Below, in pieces: positions 30,143 through 39,336 of a stretch of DNA of 64,000 bases. Each line of letters begins with the position of its first letter. Within the stretch, counting starts at the first letter, position 1. The DNA is taken from contig NZ_MIEK01000006.1 of the NCBI RefSeq assembly GCF_001742285.1, forward strand, positions 1 through 64,000, read 5' to 3'. A program made the translations under genes and the position numbers. Source of the stretch: Enterococcus rivorum. GTDB lineage: Bacteria > Bacillota > Bacilli > Lactobacillales > Enterococcaceae. The notes beneath the pieces are model-generated. The model was not told the origin of the DNA and did not search any database. It saw nothing but the letters and a program-made list of their open reading frames with translations.

Positions 30143-33100
30143 GTGAGTTTACAATTTATTCGTGGTACAGCAATGATGGATTTGGAAGAAAAATTAGTCA
30201 ATGACTCTATTGAGTGGTTAGCTGCTGACTCTGATAGGGAAGTTTTTTATCTTGTGCCAAACCACATGAAGTTTGAACAAGAAATTAATGTATTAAAAAG
30301 AATAAAGAATAATCAAAGAAGTGAAGATAAATCAGTTACAACTATGCGTTTACAAGTCTTCAGTTTTTATCGTTTGGCTTGGTATTTTTTACAACATACG
30401 CAATATTATAGTTCAGATGTCTTAACAGAAGCAGGAGCAGCAATGATTTTCAGAAAAATTTTATCTGAAAATCAGCAAGAGTTTAAAGTTTTTCGTGGTG
30501 AAATGAATAAAGCTGGTTTTATTCAACAGTTATTTGACTTGTATCAAGAAATGAAAGAAGGCAATATTCAAATAGAAGATTTTGAGCCATTTTTGGTAAA
30601 AGGAAATCTAGAAAGTAAGCAGTTAGATATTCAATTGAAAATTCAAGATATTCGTCTTATTTTTTCGAAATTCGAAGAAAAATTGGCTTCATATGGTTTA
30701 AAGTCAACGGAAATTGTTAATCATTTAACGGATTATTTGCAGTCAAAAGATTTAAGTAACGTATTATTTATTATTAATGGGTATCATCATTTTACGGCTA
30801 GAGAGTACAAGTTGATTGAAGTTCTGTTACAAAAAGGTGGCGCAGTAAAAATATCGCTGTTATTAGACAAAAAATATGCAACATCTCAGCCAGAACGGAA
30901 CGACTTGTTTTATGAAACAGGAAATACCTATTTTCAATTGTATCAATTAGCTAGAAGGAATCAGGTAGCGATTTTAGCAGATTATGTTGAAACTGAAAAG
31001 AATCTTATACAAGAGGATATACTTAAGCAACTAAACGAGTATTGGATTACATCACAAAAAGATCACCGAGCACTGCCATTGACGAATCTAGTGCAAGAAC
31101 CGTTGAAAATTTGGAAAGCAGAAAATTTAAAAGAAGAAATAAATCATGTGGCGAAAGAAATTCGTCGGTTAGTTGTAGAGGAGAACTATCGTTATAAAGA
31201 TATTCAACTTTTAACAAGAGAGTTGGATTGTTATGAAAACCTTATTGAACCGTTGTTTTCTATCCATCAAGTTCCCGTCTATTTAGACCGAGATATGGCA
31301 ATGGAGCAACATCCTTTAGTAGAATTTATTCAAGCTTTATTTGATGTAGAAGCTTATCATTATCGTTACAAACATATTTTGCGTTTTTTAAGAACAGAAC
31401 TTTTTATTCCTTATACAACAACTAAGGAACAACGAGAGTGGGTAGAAATGCGCAATGATTGGCGCAGAAAAGTTGATATAACAGAGAATGTAGTCTTAGC
31501 CTATGGTTATGAAGGCTACCATTGGACGAGGAAAGAGGATTGGCATTTTATTCGTTATGATTTTGAAGCGGAAAAGCTAGATGATACAGAAAGAGTCGAG
31601 CAAGAATCCAATCAAATCCGTCAGTCAATTCAGCAGAAATTGCCCAACTTTTTTAAGGAAATGCAAGGGGCAAAAACAGGAGCAAATGGTGCAGATAGTT
31701 TTTATCGTTTTTTAGTAGAAGTAGGCGTTGAGCAACAGTTATTGATGTGGCGTCAACAGGCGATTGAAAAAGGTCAATTAGAGATTGGCAAAAATCACGA
31801 ACAGACGTGGGATGCCTTGATGACTTTATTAGACGAATATGTAACAATCTACGGGGAAGAAGCTTTTGATTTCGATACGTTTAAAGAGATATTAGCAAGT
31901 GGGCTAGAAGGACTTCGTTATAGTAAAGTACCTACAGCGATCGATCAAGTCCAAGTTCGTTCAATTGACTTAGCTAGACCAGGACAAGCGAAGGTTATTT
32001 TTACGATTGGCTTCACAGATCAAGTTTTTCCACAAAAAATTGAAAATAAGACTCTGCTCTCAGATGAAGAACGATTATTCGTAAATGAGACTCTCGAAGA
32101 TGACCAGTTTTTAGTAAAAGAAGCGGGGAAAATGATTGCGAAGGAACCTTTTGTTGCATATTTAATGTTTAGTGCTGCAACAGAACGTCTTTATCTCTCT
32201 TACCCAAGTACGAAAGATACTGCTCAAGATATTAAGCCCTCAGCATATCTTCTGAGGATTCAGCAAGCTTTAGGGATTGTTATCCAAGAAAAGAATGAAT
32301 TGACAATAACTGATAATGAAGAAATTAGTATTCAACATGTAGGGACTTTTAGGACGTTAATTAGTGAGTTAACGAATCTGAAACGGCAGAAGCAAGAAAC
32401 GCAACAGCCAATGTTACCGTTGTGGTTGGCACTAGAAAAAGAGCTTTTTCGCCAACCAGATGCTAGCTTTGCTAAAGGGATTTTTGAAAGCTTATCGCAT
32501 CAAAATATTCCGGAAAACTTGGAAAATGAGTTAGCTGAAAATCTTTATGGTAAAGAGATCTATACTTCTGTTTCTAGAATGGAAAGTTTTTATCGTTGCC
32601 AGTATCAATATTTTTCTCGCTTTGGGTTGGGATTAAAGGAGCGGGATATATTTGGGCTTTCAGCAGCAGCTACAGGTGATTTTTTTCATGAAGCCTTGGA
32701 TCAGTTTTTTAAGCTCTTATTAACAACCGATCAGCAACTATCTCAGCTATCGGAACAAGAAGTTACGGCGTTTACCGAGAAAGTGTTAGAATCAATTTTT
32801 GGAGAAGCGCGTTTTTCTATTTTGAATTCAACGAGTCGAATGAATTATATTCGTTTTCAACTGGGACAAACTATAAAAAAAGTTAGCTGGGCTTTAAAGA
32901 AACAAAGTGAGCGAAGTGGCATGACAACAGTACAAACAGAAGTCTTATTCGGTCAAATAGCTTCTCAAAAAGGTATTCAAGGGTTAGAGTTACCATTGCA
33001 AGCTAATGGGAAAATTCATGTTCGAGGCAAGATTGATCGGTTAGATCAGTTGGTTACGCCTGAAGCAACCTATCTTGGTGTAGTTGATTATAAGTCTAGT

Positions 33101-33718
33101 CACAAAAAATTCAATATTTCCGAAGCCTACTATGGGTTGGCAATGCAAATGTTGACCTATTTGGATGTAGCAATGATGGAGGCAGTGAATTTAATTGGCG
33201 GCTCTGCTAAGCCAGCTGGTTCTTTTTATCTTCATGTTCATAATCCGATACTTTCTTATGAGGAAGAGGAGAAAAGAGAAAATCAGCTCCTAAAGAAATA
33301 TCAATTGGACGGGATTATGTTAAATGACCAACACTTATTGGATCATTTGGATAAGAGCTTGGAAGCGAAGCAAAGCTCTGTCGTTTTTCCTATTGAAGAA
33401 TCAGCAAAAGAGTTAATTAAGCCAGGTAGAAGGCAGGAAGATAAATTTGTGACAGAATCAGAATTAGAGGCATTGTTGTCCCATAATCGTAGCAAATTTA
33501 TTGAGGCAGGAAATAAAATAACTAGTGGAGAAATTACTCTCAATCCTGCTTATCAAGGGAAAGAAAGAGTGGCTTGTCGCTTTTGTCCTTTCAGGAGTGT
33601 TTGTACGTTTGATGTGATGTTAAAAGAAAACAATTACCATCGATTGGAAACGATGAATAAAAAAGAAGTTATGCGTCGTTTGATGGAACAAGAATCAGGA
33701 GGCGAGGCAGATGAGTAA
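30143..33718 (+). CDS. rexB: ATP-dependent nuclease subunit B (RexB/AddB)
   Basis: About 1191 residues from the GTG at 30143 (MSLQFIRG), with AAGGAG 10 nt upstream; GTG at 30134 is an alternative. The protein is the AddB-type partner of RexA in double-strand break repair. The N-terminal region has no Walker A lysine motif, so the helicase half is inactive as expected for RexB. The C-terminal nuclease has VVDYKSSHKKF. Four cysteines (819, 1145, 1148, 1154; spacing C-x2-C-x5-C at the end) match the AddB iron-sulfur staple. It overlaps rexA by 8 bp. Confidence 0.94.
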   Translation: MSLQFIRGTAMMDLEEKLVNDSIEWLAADSDREVFYLVPNHMKFEQEINVLKRIKNNQRSEDKSVTTMRLQVFSFYRLAWYFLQHTQYYSSDVLTEAGAAMIFRKILSENQQEFKVFRGEMNKAGFIQQLFDLYQEMKEGNIQIEDFEPFLVKGNLESKQLDIQLKIQDIRLIFSKFEEKLASYGLKSTEIVNHLTDYLQSKDLSNVLFIINGYHHFTAREYKLIEVLLQKGGAVKISLLLDKKYATSQPERNDLFYETGNTYFQLYQLARRNQVAILADYVETEKNLIQEDILKQLNEYWITSQKDHRALPLTNLVQEPLKIWKAENLKEEINHVAKEIRRLVVEENYRYKDIQLLTRELDCYENLIEPLFSIHQVPVYLDRDMAMEQHPLVEFIQALFDVEAYHYRYKHILRFLRTELFIPYTTTKEQREWVEMRNDWRRKVDITENVVLAYGYEGYHWTRKEDWHFIRYDFEAEKLDDTERVEQESNQIRQSIQQKLPNFFKEMQGAKTGANGADSFYRFLVEVGVEQQLLMWRQQAIEKGQLEIGKNHEQTWDALMTLLDEYVTIYGEEAFDFDTFKEILASGLEGLRYSKVPTAIDQVQVRSIDLARPGQAKVIFTIGFTDQVFPQKIENKTLLSDEERLFVNETLEDDQFLVKEAGKMIAKEPFVAYLMFSAATERLYLSYPSTKDTAQDIKPSAYLLRIQQALGIVIQEKNELTITDNEEISIQHVGTFRTLISELTNLKRQKQETQQPMLPLWLALEKELFRQPDASFAKGIFESLSHQNIPENLENELAENLYGKEIYTSVSRMESFYRCQYQYFSRFGLGLKERDIFGLSAAATGDFFHEALDQFFKLLLTTDQQLSQLSEQEVTAFTEKVLESIFGEARFSILNSTSRMNYIRFQLGQTIKKVSWALKKQSERSGMTTVQTEVLFGQIASQKGIQGLELPLQANGKIHVRGKIDRLDQLVTPEATYLGVVDYKSSHKKFNISEAYYGLAMQMLTYLDVAMMEAVNLIGGSAKPAGSFYLHVHNPILSYEEEEKRENQLLKKYQLDGIMLNDQHLLDHLDKSLEAKQSSVVFPIEESAKELIKPGRRQEDKFVTESELEALLSHNRSKFIEAGNKITSGEITLNPAYQGKERVACRFCPFRSVCTFDVMLKENNYHRLETMNKKEVMRRLMEQESGGEADE

Positions 33719-36700
33719 AGGGATTCCTTTAAGACCAGAACATGAGCAATTTACTGATAATCAATGGCAAGCTGTTTTTGATGGGGAACAAAATATTCTT
33801 GTCTCTGCTTCTGCGGGCTCAGGGAAAACAACGGTATTAGTTCGTCGAGTGATCGAAAAACTAAAAAGTGGTGTTGATATTGATCGGTTGCTGATTGTAA
33901 CTTATACGGAAGCAGCAGCGAAGGAAATGAAAGAGCGAATTCAAGTAGCTCTTCAAAAAGAAATGAATGGTGAAATTGATTCAGAAAAGAAACGCCATTT
34001 TTCTAGACAGCTAACATTATTACCGACAGCAAATATTAGTACGTTGCACGCTTTTTGTCTAACAGTGATTCGTCGTTTTTATTATTTGATTGAAATCGAC
34101 CCCGTTTTTCGGATGTTGACGGATGAGACAGAGATGTTGTTAATGAAAGAAGACGTGTGGGATGAGGTCAGAGAACAGTTTTATGAAGGCAATCAAGAGA
34201 GCTTTTACCAGTTAACGAGTAATTTTTCTAATGATCGAAATGATGAGGGATTAACGAAACTGATTTTTTCTCTTTATGATTTTGCCAAAGCCAATCCAGA
34301 TCCCAGTGAATGGTTAGACTCCTTAGCCAATGCGTATAAAGTAACTGAAGAACTAGGAGCACTGCCTCTCTTTCAAGAATATCTGAAACCACAGGCCATG
34401 GAAGTCTTGATTCGTTCGGTTGAACGTTATGAAGCGATGATTCGAATGGTGGCAGGCGAAGAAAAATTAAGTAAAATTTTGACCCTTGCTGAAAATGAAA
34501 AACAGCTATTTGAACAATTAGCAGCCTCAATTTATGATGATGAATTGGAAACAGCATACGAGTTTTCTCAAAAGATTACGTTTGAGCGTTATCCAAGTAT
34601 TCGAGTGGAAGAACTGAAAGAAGTTTCAGCTGAAGCTAAGGATTTGCGAGAACAAAATAAAAAAGCATTGAAGGATCTTGTCAGTAGTTTATTCACGATT
34701 TCACCTGAAAAAATGAAAGAAGTAATGCGTGCTTCTTACCCTCTAGCAGAAGAAATTTCTCGTGTAGGTAGAGCTTTTATCGATCGTTACGGAGAGCAAA
34801 AACTAAAAAAAGGGCTAGTGGATTTTAACGATTTGGAGCACTTTACTTTAGCCATACTTGCCAGCAAGCAAGAAGGGGAATGGCTTGCATCGGAAGCCTC
34901 TAACTACTATCGCCAAAAGTTTGATGAAGTATTGGTAGATGAATATCAGGATATCAACAGGTTGCAAGAAACGATTTTGTACTGGTTACGCCGTCCCAAT
35001 CCAACAGAGGGCAATCTTTTTATGGTTGGGGATGTGAAGCAATCCATTTATTCTTTTCGTTTAGCGGACCCAACATTGTTTATTGAAAAATATAATCAAT
35101 ATGGGGAAAATAAAGAAGGAAAACGAATTGTTTTAGCTGAGAATTTTCGTTCCCGAAAAAATGTGTTGGATTTTACAAACTTAATTTTTGAACAACTGAT
35201 GGATGAACGAGTGGGGCAAATTGAGTATGATGAAGCAGCAAAACTTATTAACGGATTTGATCAATTCCCAGAAGCAGAGAACTATGACACAGAACTTTTA
35301 ATCTATGAAAAGAAATCTGAACAAACAAATGAACGAGTAAAGCTACCTTCTTACCTTTCTTCTGAACTAGAAGTGACGATGGAAGATAAAACAGAAGGTG
35401 AACTGCATATGACTGCTTTGAAAATCAGAGAGTTGATAGACAGTCAGTTTCTAATTTATGATAAATCTAGTAAAGAAAACCGGCCTATTTGTTATAAAGA
35501 TATTGTATTGTTAACACCAACCAAAAAAAATAACTTGACGATTCTTGAGACTTTTAAAACGGCTGGGATTCCGATCCAAGTAAACGATGCTCAAAATTAT
35601 TTTCAAGCAACAGAAATTAGAGTGATGGTTTCGTTATTACAAATCATTGATAATCCCTATCAAGATATTCCTTTAGTGGCTGTTTTACGTTCGCCGATTG
35701 TTCGTTTAAAAGAAAATGAATTAGCAACGATTCGTTTAGCGGCCAAAGAGAAAAGCTTCTATGAGGCTTTAATGCTTTTTCTCGAGAAGACGAAGGAAGA
35801 AGAAAGGAATTGGCAGTTAAAAGAGCGACTGCTTCGTTTTACTTCTCACCTTAGCAAATGGCGAGAATTAGCTCGAAGGGAGCAAATAGCCGCTTTAATT
35901 TGGGAAATTTACCGGGATACAGCGTATCTAGATTATGTAGGCGGAATGTCATCGGGAAAACAACGGCAGGCGAATTTGTATGCGCTAGTTGATCGAGCTG
36001 GCAGTTATGAAAAAACAAGTTTTAGAGGCCTTTTTCAATTTGTTCGTTTTATTGAAAAGATGCAGGAGAAGGATAAGGATTTAGCAGAACCTGTTATTTT
36101 AAGCGAAGAAAATGCGGTTAGAGTAATGACCATTCATGCCAGTAAAGGATTAGAATTTCCAGTTGTCTTTGTTTTAGATATGACCAAAGAATTTAACTTA
36201 GGTGATTTAAATGAACGGTATATATTTGATGATCGTTTAGGCGTGGGGATTCGCTTTATGGCTCCTTTAGACCGTATTTTGTATGATACCCTGCCGTTTT
36301 TAGCAATTAAGCAAGCGAAACTCAGGAAGCTATTGTCAGAAGAAATGAGGAAATTATATGTTGCTTTGACCCGGGCGGAGCAAAAACTCTATTTAGTCGG
36401 TTCCTACAATGATCAAGAAACAACTTGGAAAGAGTGGGCTAAAGCTAGTTCTTTTGAAGGGAAAACGTTGCCGAGTGAAAATCGTTTGCAGGGCAAAAGC
36501 AGCTTGATGAATTGGGTAGGAATGTCGTTAATTCGTCATGAGAAAATGGATGAGTTTCAACATTTTTATGATACAGCGAAAGTTACTCAAATTAGTAGTC
36601 ATCCAGCGAGCTTTTCAATTTCTTTTATGAATGAAACGGCGATTCAAGAATCGTTTTCTAAACTAAATTTTATAGAAGCTAACAGTGGAGAGAGTCGCCA

Positions 36701-37517
36701 AGTTATTGCTGAAGATAAATCGATAACCAAACGAGGAATAAAAAGACTCAATTTCTTTTATCCTTATCAATTAGCAACGAAAACAACAAACTATCAATCG
36801 GTGTCAGAAATTAAACGTGTTTTTGAAGATCCAGACAATAAAGAAATTGGTAAATTAGAATTAAGTGACAGCGATGTTAAAAGTACGTCACAAATTGTCA
36901 ATCGAATGGTTGAAGGAAGTTTGCGTAAGCCGCAATTTATTGATTCTGTCAGACAACCTTCAGCGGCCGAAATTGGAACAGCAACACATTATTTGTTACA
37001 GCTAGTGGATCTTTCGGAACAACCAACGTTTGAAAAAGTGACTACTTTATTAGAAGGGTTGATTCAAACCAAAATCATTCAAGAAGCTGTAGGTAAAAAA
37101 ATCGATGTAAATAAAATATTGGCATTTTTCCAAACAGATTTTGGACAAAAATTAATTAAAAATGCTCCGAAAGTGAAGCGAGAACAACCTTTTTCGATGT
37201 TAATGAAAGCTGAAGAGTTGATTAAAGACTATCCTGACCAAAAAGAGGATGATTTATTGATTCACGGAATTATTGACGGATTTATTGAACAAGAAAAAAC
37301 TTGTATTTTATATGATTACAAGACTGATTTTATGGTGAATGTTGAAGATCCGGTGGCATTGAAAAAAGTTATTCAGCGTTATCAAGGTCAGTTAAATTTA
37401 TATAAAAAAGCTCTGATTCAAGCTACTGAAAAACCTGTTGAACAAATCTATCTTATTTTGCTAACGGCTGGAGCGATCATCGATATGGAGAAACAAGAAG
37501 TTGTTGAGCGCATGTAG
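33711..37517 (+). CDS. rexA: ATP-dependent helicase/nuclease subunit A (RexA/AddA)
   Basis: 1268 residues. A UvrD-type superfamily 1 helicase has Walker A ASAGSGKT (33-40), TYTEAAAKEMKERI, the Walker B region VLVDEYQDINRLQ, VGDVKQSIYSFR, and the late motifs VMTIHASKGLEFPVVFV and EEMRKLYVALTRAEQKL. The C-terminal RecB-type nuclease carries the catalytic HGIIDGF and YDYKTDF. With RexB it unwinds and resects broken DNA ends and recognises Chi. GGAGGCG near the end of rexB serves as ribosome binding site. Confidence 0.96.
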   Translation: MSKGIPLRPEHEQFTDNQWQAVFDGEQNILVSASAGSGKTTVLVRRVIEKLKSGVDIDRLLIVTYTEAAAKEMKERIQVALQKEMNGEIDSEKKRHFSRQLTLLPTANISTLHAFCLTVIRRFYYLIEIDPVFRMLTDETEMLLMKEDVWDEVREQFYEGNQESFYQLTSNFSNDRNDEGLTKLIFSLYDFAKANPDPSEWLDSLANAYKVTEELGALPLFQEYLKPQAMEVLIRSVERYEAMIRMVAGEEKLSKILTLAENEKQLFEQLAASIYDDELETAYEFSQKITFERYPSIRVEELKEVSAEAKDLREQNKKALKDLVSSLFTISPEKMKEVMRASYPLAEEISRVGRAFIDRYGEQKLKKGLVDFNDLEHFTLAILASKQEGEWLASEASNYYRQKFDEVLVDEYQDINRLQETILYWLRRPNPTEGNLFMVGDVKQSIYSFRLADPTLFIEKYNQYGENKEGKRIVLAENFRSRKNVLDFTNLIFEQLMDERVGQIEYDEAAKLINGFDQFPEAENYDTELLIYEKKSEQTNERVKLPSYLSSELEVTMEDKTEGELHMTALKIRELIDSQFLIYDKSSKENRPICYKDIVLLTPTKKNNLTILETFKTAGIPIQVNDAQNYFQATEIRVMVSLLQIIDNPYQDIPLVAVLRSPIVRLKENELATIRLAAKEKSFYEALMLFLEKTKEEERNWQLKERLLRFTSHLSKWRELARREQIAALIWEIYRDTAYLDYVGGMSSGKQRQANLYALVDRAGSYEKTSFRGLFQFVRFIEKMQEKDKDLAEPVILSEENAVRVMTIHASKGLEFPVVFVLDMTKEFNLGDLNERYIFDDRLGVGIRFMAPLDRILYDTLPFLAIKQAKLRKLLSEEMRKLYVALTRAEQKLYLVGSYNDQETTWKEWAKASSFEGKTLPSENRLQGKSSLMNWVGMSLIRHEKMDEFQHFYDTAKVTQISSHPASFSISFMNETAIQESFSKLNFIEANSGESRQVIAEDKSITKRGIKRLNFFYPYQLATKTTNYQSVSEIKRVFEDPDNKEIGKLELSDSDVKSTSQIVNRMVEGSLRKPQFIDSVRQPSAAEIGTATHYLLQLVDLSEQPTFEKVTTLLEGLIQTKIIQEAVGKKIDVNKILAFFQTDFGQKLIKNAPKVKREQPFSMLMKAEELIKDYPDQKEDDLLIHGIIDGFIEQEKTCILYDYKTDFMVNVEDPVALKKVIQRYQGQLNLYKKALIQATEKPVEQIYLILLTAGAIIDMEKQEVVERM

Positions 37518-37542
37518 GATCGTCCATTGGAAGGTTCCTTAG

Positions 37543-37571
37543 CTTACAAATTGTAAGGTTTATGCTATACT
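37543..37571 (+). promoter_or_regulatory. hxlR promoter with palindromic operator
   Basis: The perfect palindrome CTTACAAATTGTAAG (37543-37557) contains the -35 (CTTACA, 37543-37548). It is 17 bp from a TATACT -10 (37566-37571) preceded by TGC. TTAC-N-GTAA palindromes are the known form of operator for HxlR-type regulators such as YodB and CatR, so autorepression is likely. Confidence 0.7.
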
Positions 37572-37591
37572 TGTGCTATGAGGTGAAGAAG

Positions 37592-37936
37592 ATGAAGCAA
37601 ACAAAAACTACTGATTATACTCTATGTCCGAAATTTGAAAAAGCTTTTTCAATATTAGGAAAAAAATGGAATGGTTTAATCATTGACGTTTTGTTAGAAA
37701 AAAGTCCTCAACGTTTTAGTGAATTAAAACAGCAAATTCCGATGCTTAGTGATCGAGTACTTGTGGAACGTTTAAAAGAGTTAGAAGCAGAAGGAATTAT
37801 TACGAAGGCTGCTCGTTGTAATGAAAGTAGTCGTTTAGAATATTTTCTTACTGACAAAGGACTAGATTTACAGTTGGCAATGAAGCAAATTAAAGTATGG
37901 GCAGAAAAATGGGCAGACACTGAAGATTGCGGTTGA
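37592..37936 (+). CDS. HxlR family transcriptional regulator
   Basis: 114 residues from the ATG at 37592 (GAGGTG 6 nt upstream). The winged helix has the family signature CPKFEKAFSILGKKWNGLII near the N-terminus, then RFSELKQQIPMLSDRVLVERLKELE and LTDKGLDL. The conserved N-terminal Cys12 is present, the redox-sensing position in YodB/HypR-like members, plus a second Cys at 76. No oxidoreductase target gene is adjacent; the Phe T-box operon follows. Its stop codon overlaps the promoter of that operon. Confidence 0.9.
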   Translation: MKQTKTTDYTLCPKFEKAFSILGKKWNGLIIDVLLEKSPQRFSELKQQIPMLSDRVLVERLKELEAEGIITKAARCNESSRLEYFLTDKGLDLQLAMKQIKVWAEKWADTEDCG

Positions 37937-37961
37937 CCAAATGATGAAGTTCTTGTACACT
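37933..37961 (+). promoter_or_regulatory. Promoter of the pheST T-box transcript
   Basis: TTGACC (37933-37938), a 17-bp spacer and TACACT (37956-37961) form a strong vegetative promoter. It overlaps the last codons of hxlR and lies immediately before the T-box leader. Confidence 0.7.
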
Positions 37962-37969
37962 AAATACAG

Positions 37970-38211
37970 TTGAATAATACGAAACGTTGATGGAAAAGAG
38001 TAGTTTGGTTGATACGAAAAAGGGAAAATCTGTCTAAGACTGAAAACAGATTACGTTATCTAAAAATGAAGTTCACTTCCAGAGTTTGTTTGTTCTATAA
38101 AAAAGATCAAACCGGTGAAAACCGTTATTAAAATTGAGTGCACAACAATTTTTGTTGTGAAGTAGGATGGTAACACGATAGCTCGTTCCTTTTAAAGGGA
38201 CGAGTTTTTTT
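37970..38211 (+). ncRNA. T-box leader, probably tRNA-Phe responsive
   Basis: The T-box antiterminator sequence is GTAGGATGGTAACACGA (38162-38178). It is followed by a terminator: CTCGTTCCT (38182-38190) pairs with AGGGACGAG (38196-38204), then T7. The 5' part has a stem I-like region with the AGTAGTT element, and a UUC followed by A at 38072-38075 is a plausible Phe specifier. Stem III (about 38109-38126) is also visible. The next cellular gene is pheS, which supports Phe specificity, but an IS element lies between them. Confidence 0.88.
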
Positions 38212-38220
38212 GTATGTTTG

Positions 38221-38546
38221 AAAACCACTGGCTGTGCCGGTGGTTCCAGAGAGCTTCCAGCGAGGTATAAAAAAAGCCACCTAAAATGCTAAGATGAAAG
38301 AGGTTCGCCAACCGCTCGCATCCGTATTAAAGGAGGCCATGTCATGAATGACAAACAAAGCTTAGCAGACAGCGTATGGAGATGTAAATACCACTTAGTA
38401 TTTGCGCCAAAATACCGTAGACAAATTATTTATGGAAGGTACAAAGAAAGTATAGGAAAAATCATACGAGTGTTATGTGAACGAAAAGGGGTAGAGATAC
38501 ACGAAGCAAATGCCTGTAAAGATCACATTCATTTATTGTATGTTTG
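38221..38546 (+). mobile_element. Duplicated left end of the IS200-type element
   Basis: A 326-bp segment is repeated exactly in tandem: the sequence from 38211 reappears from 38537. It contains the left-end hairpin (AACCAC paired with GTGGTT near 38222-38245), the tnpA ribosome binding site and the first part of tnpA. At the junction the copy breaks off after CATTTATT and the left flank TGTATGTTTG starts again. This is a simple tandem duplication rather than a second independent insertion. Confidence 0.85.
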
Positions 38547-38547
38547 A
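38344..38547 (+). pseudogene. Truncated tnpA (5' part only)
   Basis: 67 codons identical to the first 65 residues of the intact TnpA downstream, then two junction codons and a stop. It retains the HUH residues (His61 and His63 in DHIHLL) but lacks the catalytic tyrosine, so it cannot cleave DNA. It retains a good AAGGAGG site and may be translated into a fragment able to dimerise with the full protein; that is speculation. Confidence 0.85.
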
Positions 38548-38669
38548 AAACCACTGGCTGTGCCGGTGGTTCCAGAGAGCTTCCAGCGAGGTATAAAAAA
38601 AGCCACCTAAAATGCTAAGATGAAAGAGGTTCGCCAACCGCTCGCATCCGTATTAAAGGAGGCCATGTC

Positions 38670-39146
38670 ATGAATGACAAACAAAGCTTAGCAGACAGCG
38701 TATGGAGATGTAAATACCACTTAGTATTTGCGCCAAAATACCGTAGACAAATTATTTATGGAAGGTACAAAGAAAGTATAGGAAAAATCATACGAGTGTT
38801 ATGTGAACGAAAAGGGGTAGAGATACACGAAGCAAATGCCTGTAAAGATCACATTCATTTATTAGTAAGTATCCCACCAAAATTAAGTGTGTCATCGTTT
38901 ATGGGCTATTTAAAAGGAAAAAGTAGTTTGATGATATTCGACCAACATTCAAATCTGAAGTATAAGTATGGGAATCGAAAATTTTGGTGTCGTGGTTATT
39001 ATGTGGATACGGTAGGAAGAAATCAAAAAAGAATTGAGGAGTATATAAGAAATCAATTAACAGAGGATAAACAATTGGATCAACTGAGTTTATTTGAAGA
39101 GGTAGATCCGTTCACAGGACAAGGAAACAGAAGAAAGAAAAAATAA
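38670..39146 (+). CDS. tnpA: IS200/IS605 transposase TnpA (Y1 HUH)
   Basis: 158 residues, typical length. The HUH motif is DHIHLL (His61, His63), and the catalytic Tyr125 is in the helix RIEEYIRNQ. The N-terminus WRCKYHLVFAPKYRR is characteristic of the family. The enzyme cuts and rejoins single-stranded DNA at the hairpin ends. AAGGAGG precedes the start; the alternative ATG six bases earlier runs into a stop after two codons. All motifs are intact, so the enzyme should be active. Confidence 0.95.
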   Translation: MNDKQSLADSVWRCKYHLVFAPKYRRQIIYGRYKESIGKIIRVLCERKGVEIHEANACKDHIHLLVSIPPKLSVSSFMGYLKGKSSLMIFDQHSNLKYKYGNRKFWCRGYYVDTVGRNQKRIEEYIRNQLTEDKQLDQLSLFEEVDPFTGQGNRRKKK

Positions 39147-39285
39147 AGTTCTTTAAGAACTAGGAGGGAATGTGGTGCGGAAGGCGAACTGATTCAGTAG
39201 GTCTTTAGACCAAGGCCGGTAAGAGCGGGTTTCACCCGCAGAGCAAACCACCCGTTCTCACGGGTGGTGCTGATTGTTTTGTCAA
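39147..39285 (+). other. Structured, GC-rich right end of the IS
   Basis: Between the tnpA stop and pheS, the IS tail contains a series of hairpins: CTGATTCAG, GTCTTTAGAC (39201-39210), GCGGGTTTCACCCGC (39225-39239) and the terminal hairpin 39247-39268. Base composition is clearly richer in G+C than the surroundings. It may be only transposition ends, or an RNA such as the small right-end RNAs of IS200/IS605 elements. Confidence 0.5.
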
Positions 39286-39336
39286 AAATGAAACAACCAC
39301 TCAGTTGAATGATTACACCAAGAAAGGATTAGAAGA

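Larger units (their letters stand above)
38547..39285 (+). mobile_element. IS200/IS605-family insertion sequence, tnpA only (full copy)
   Basis: A left-end hairpin (AACCACTGGC near 38548, with GCCGGTGGTT), a single tnpA, and a right-end hairpin (ACCACCCG 39247-39254 with CGGGTGGT 39261-39268) give the IS200 layout without terminal inverted repeats. No tnpB is present. The exact ends cannot be fixed without an empty site. It sits between the T-box terminator and pheS, in the same orientation as pheS. Confidence 0.85.

Noticed and set aside
30143-37517. RexAB considered as part of a phage-defence island
   Set aside because: Both proteins have standard AddAB/RexAB motifs and the surroundings are housekeeping genes; no defence-type neighbours are present.
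38221-38871. Tandem repeat considered as a CRISPR-like or satellite array
   Set aside because: There are only two units, each 326 bp long, and they contain an IS left end and tnpA. It is an IS duplication.
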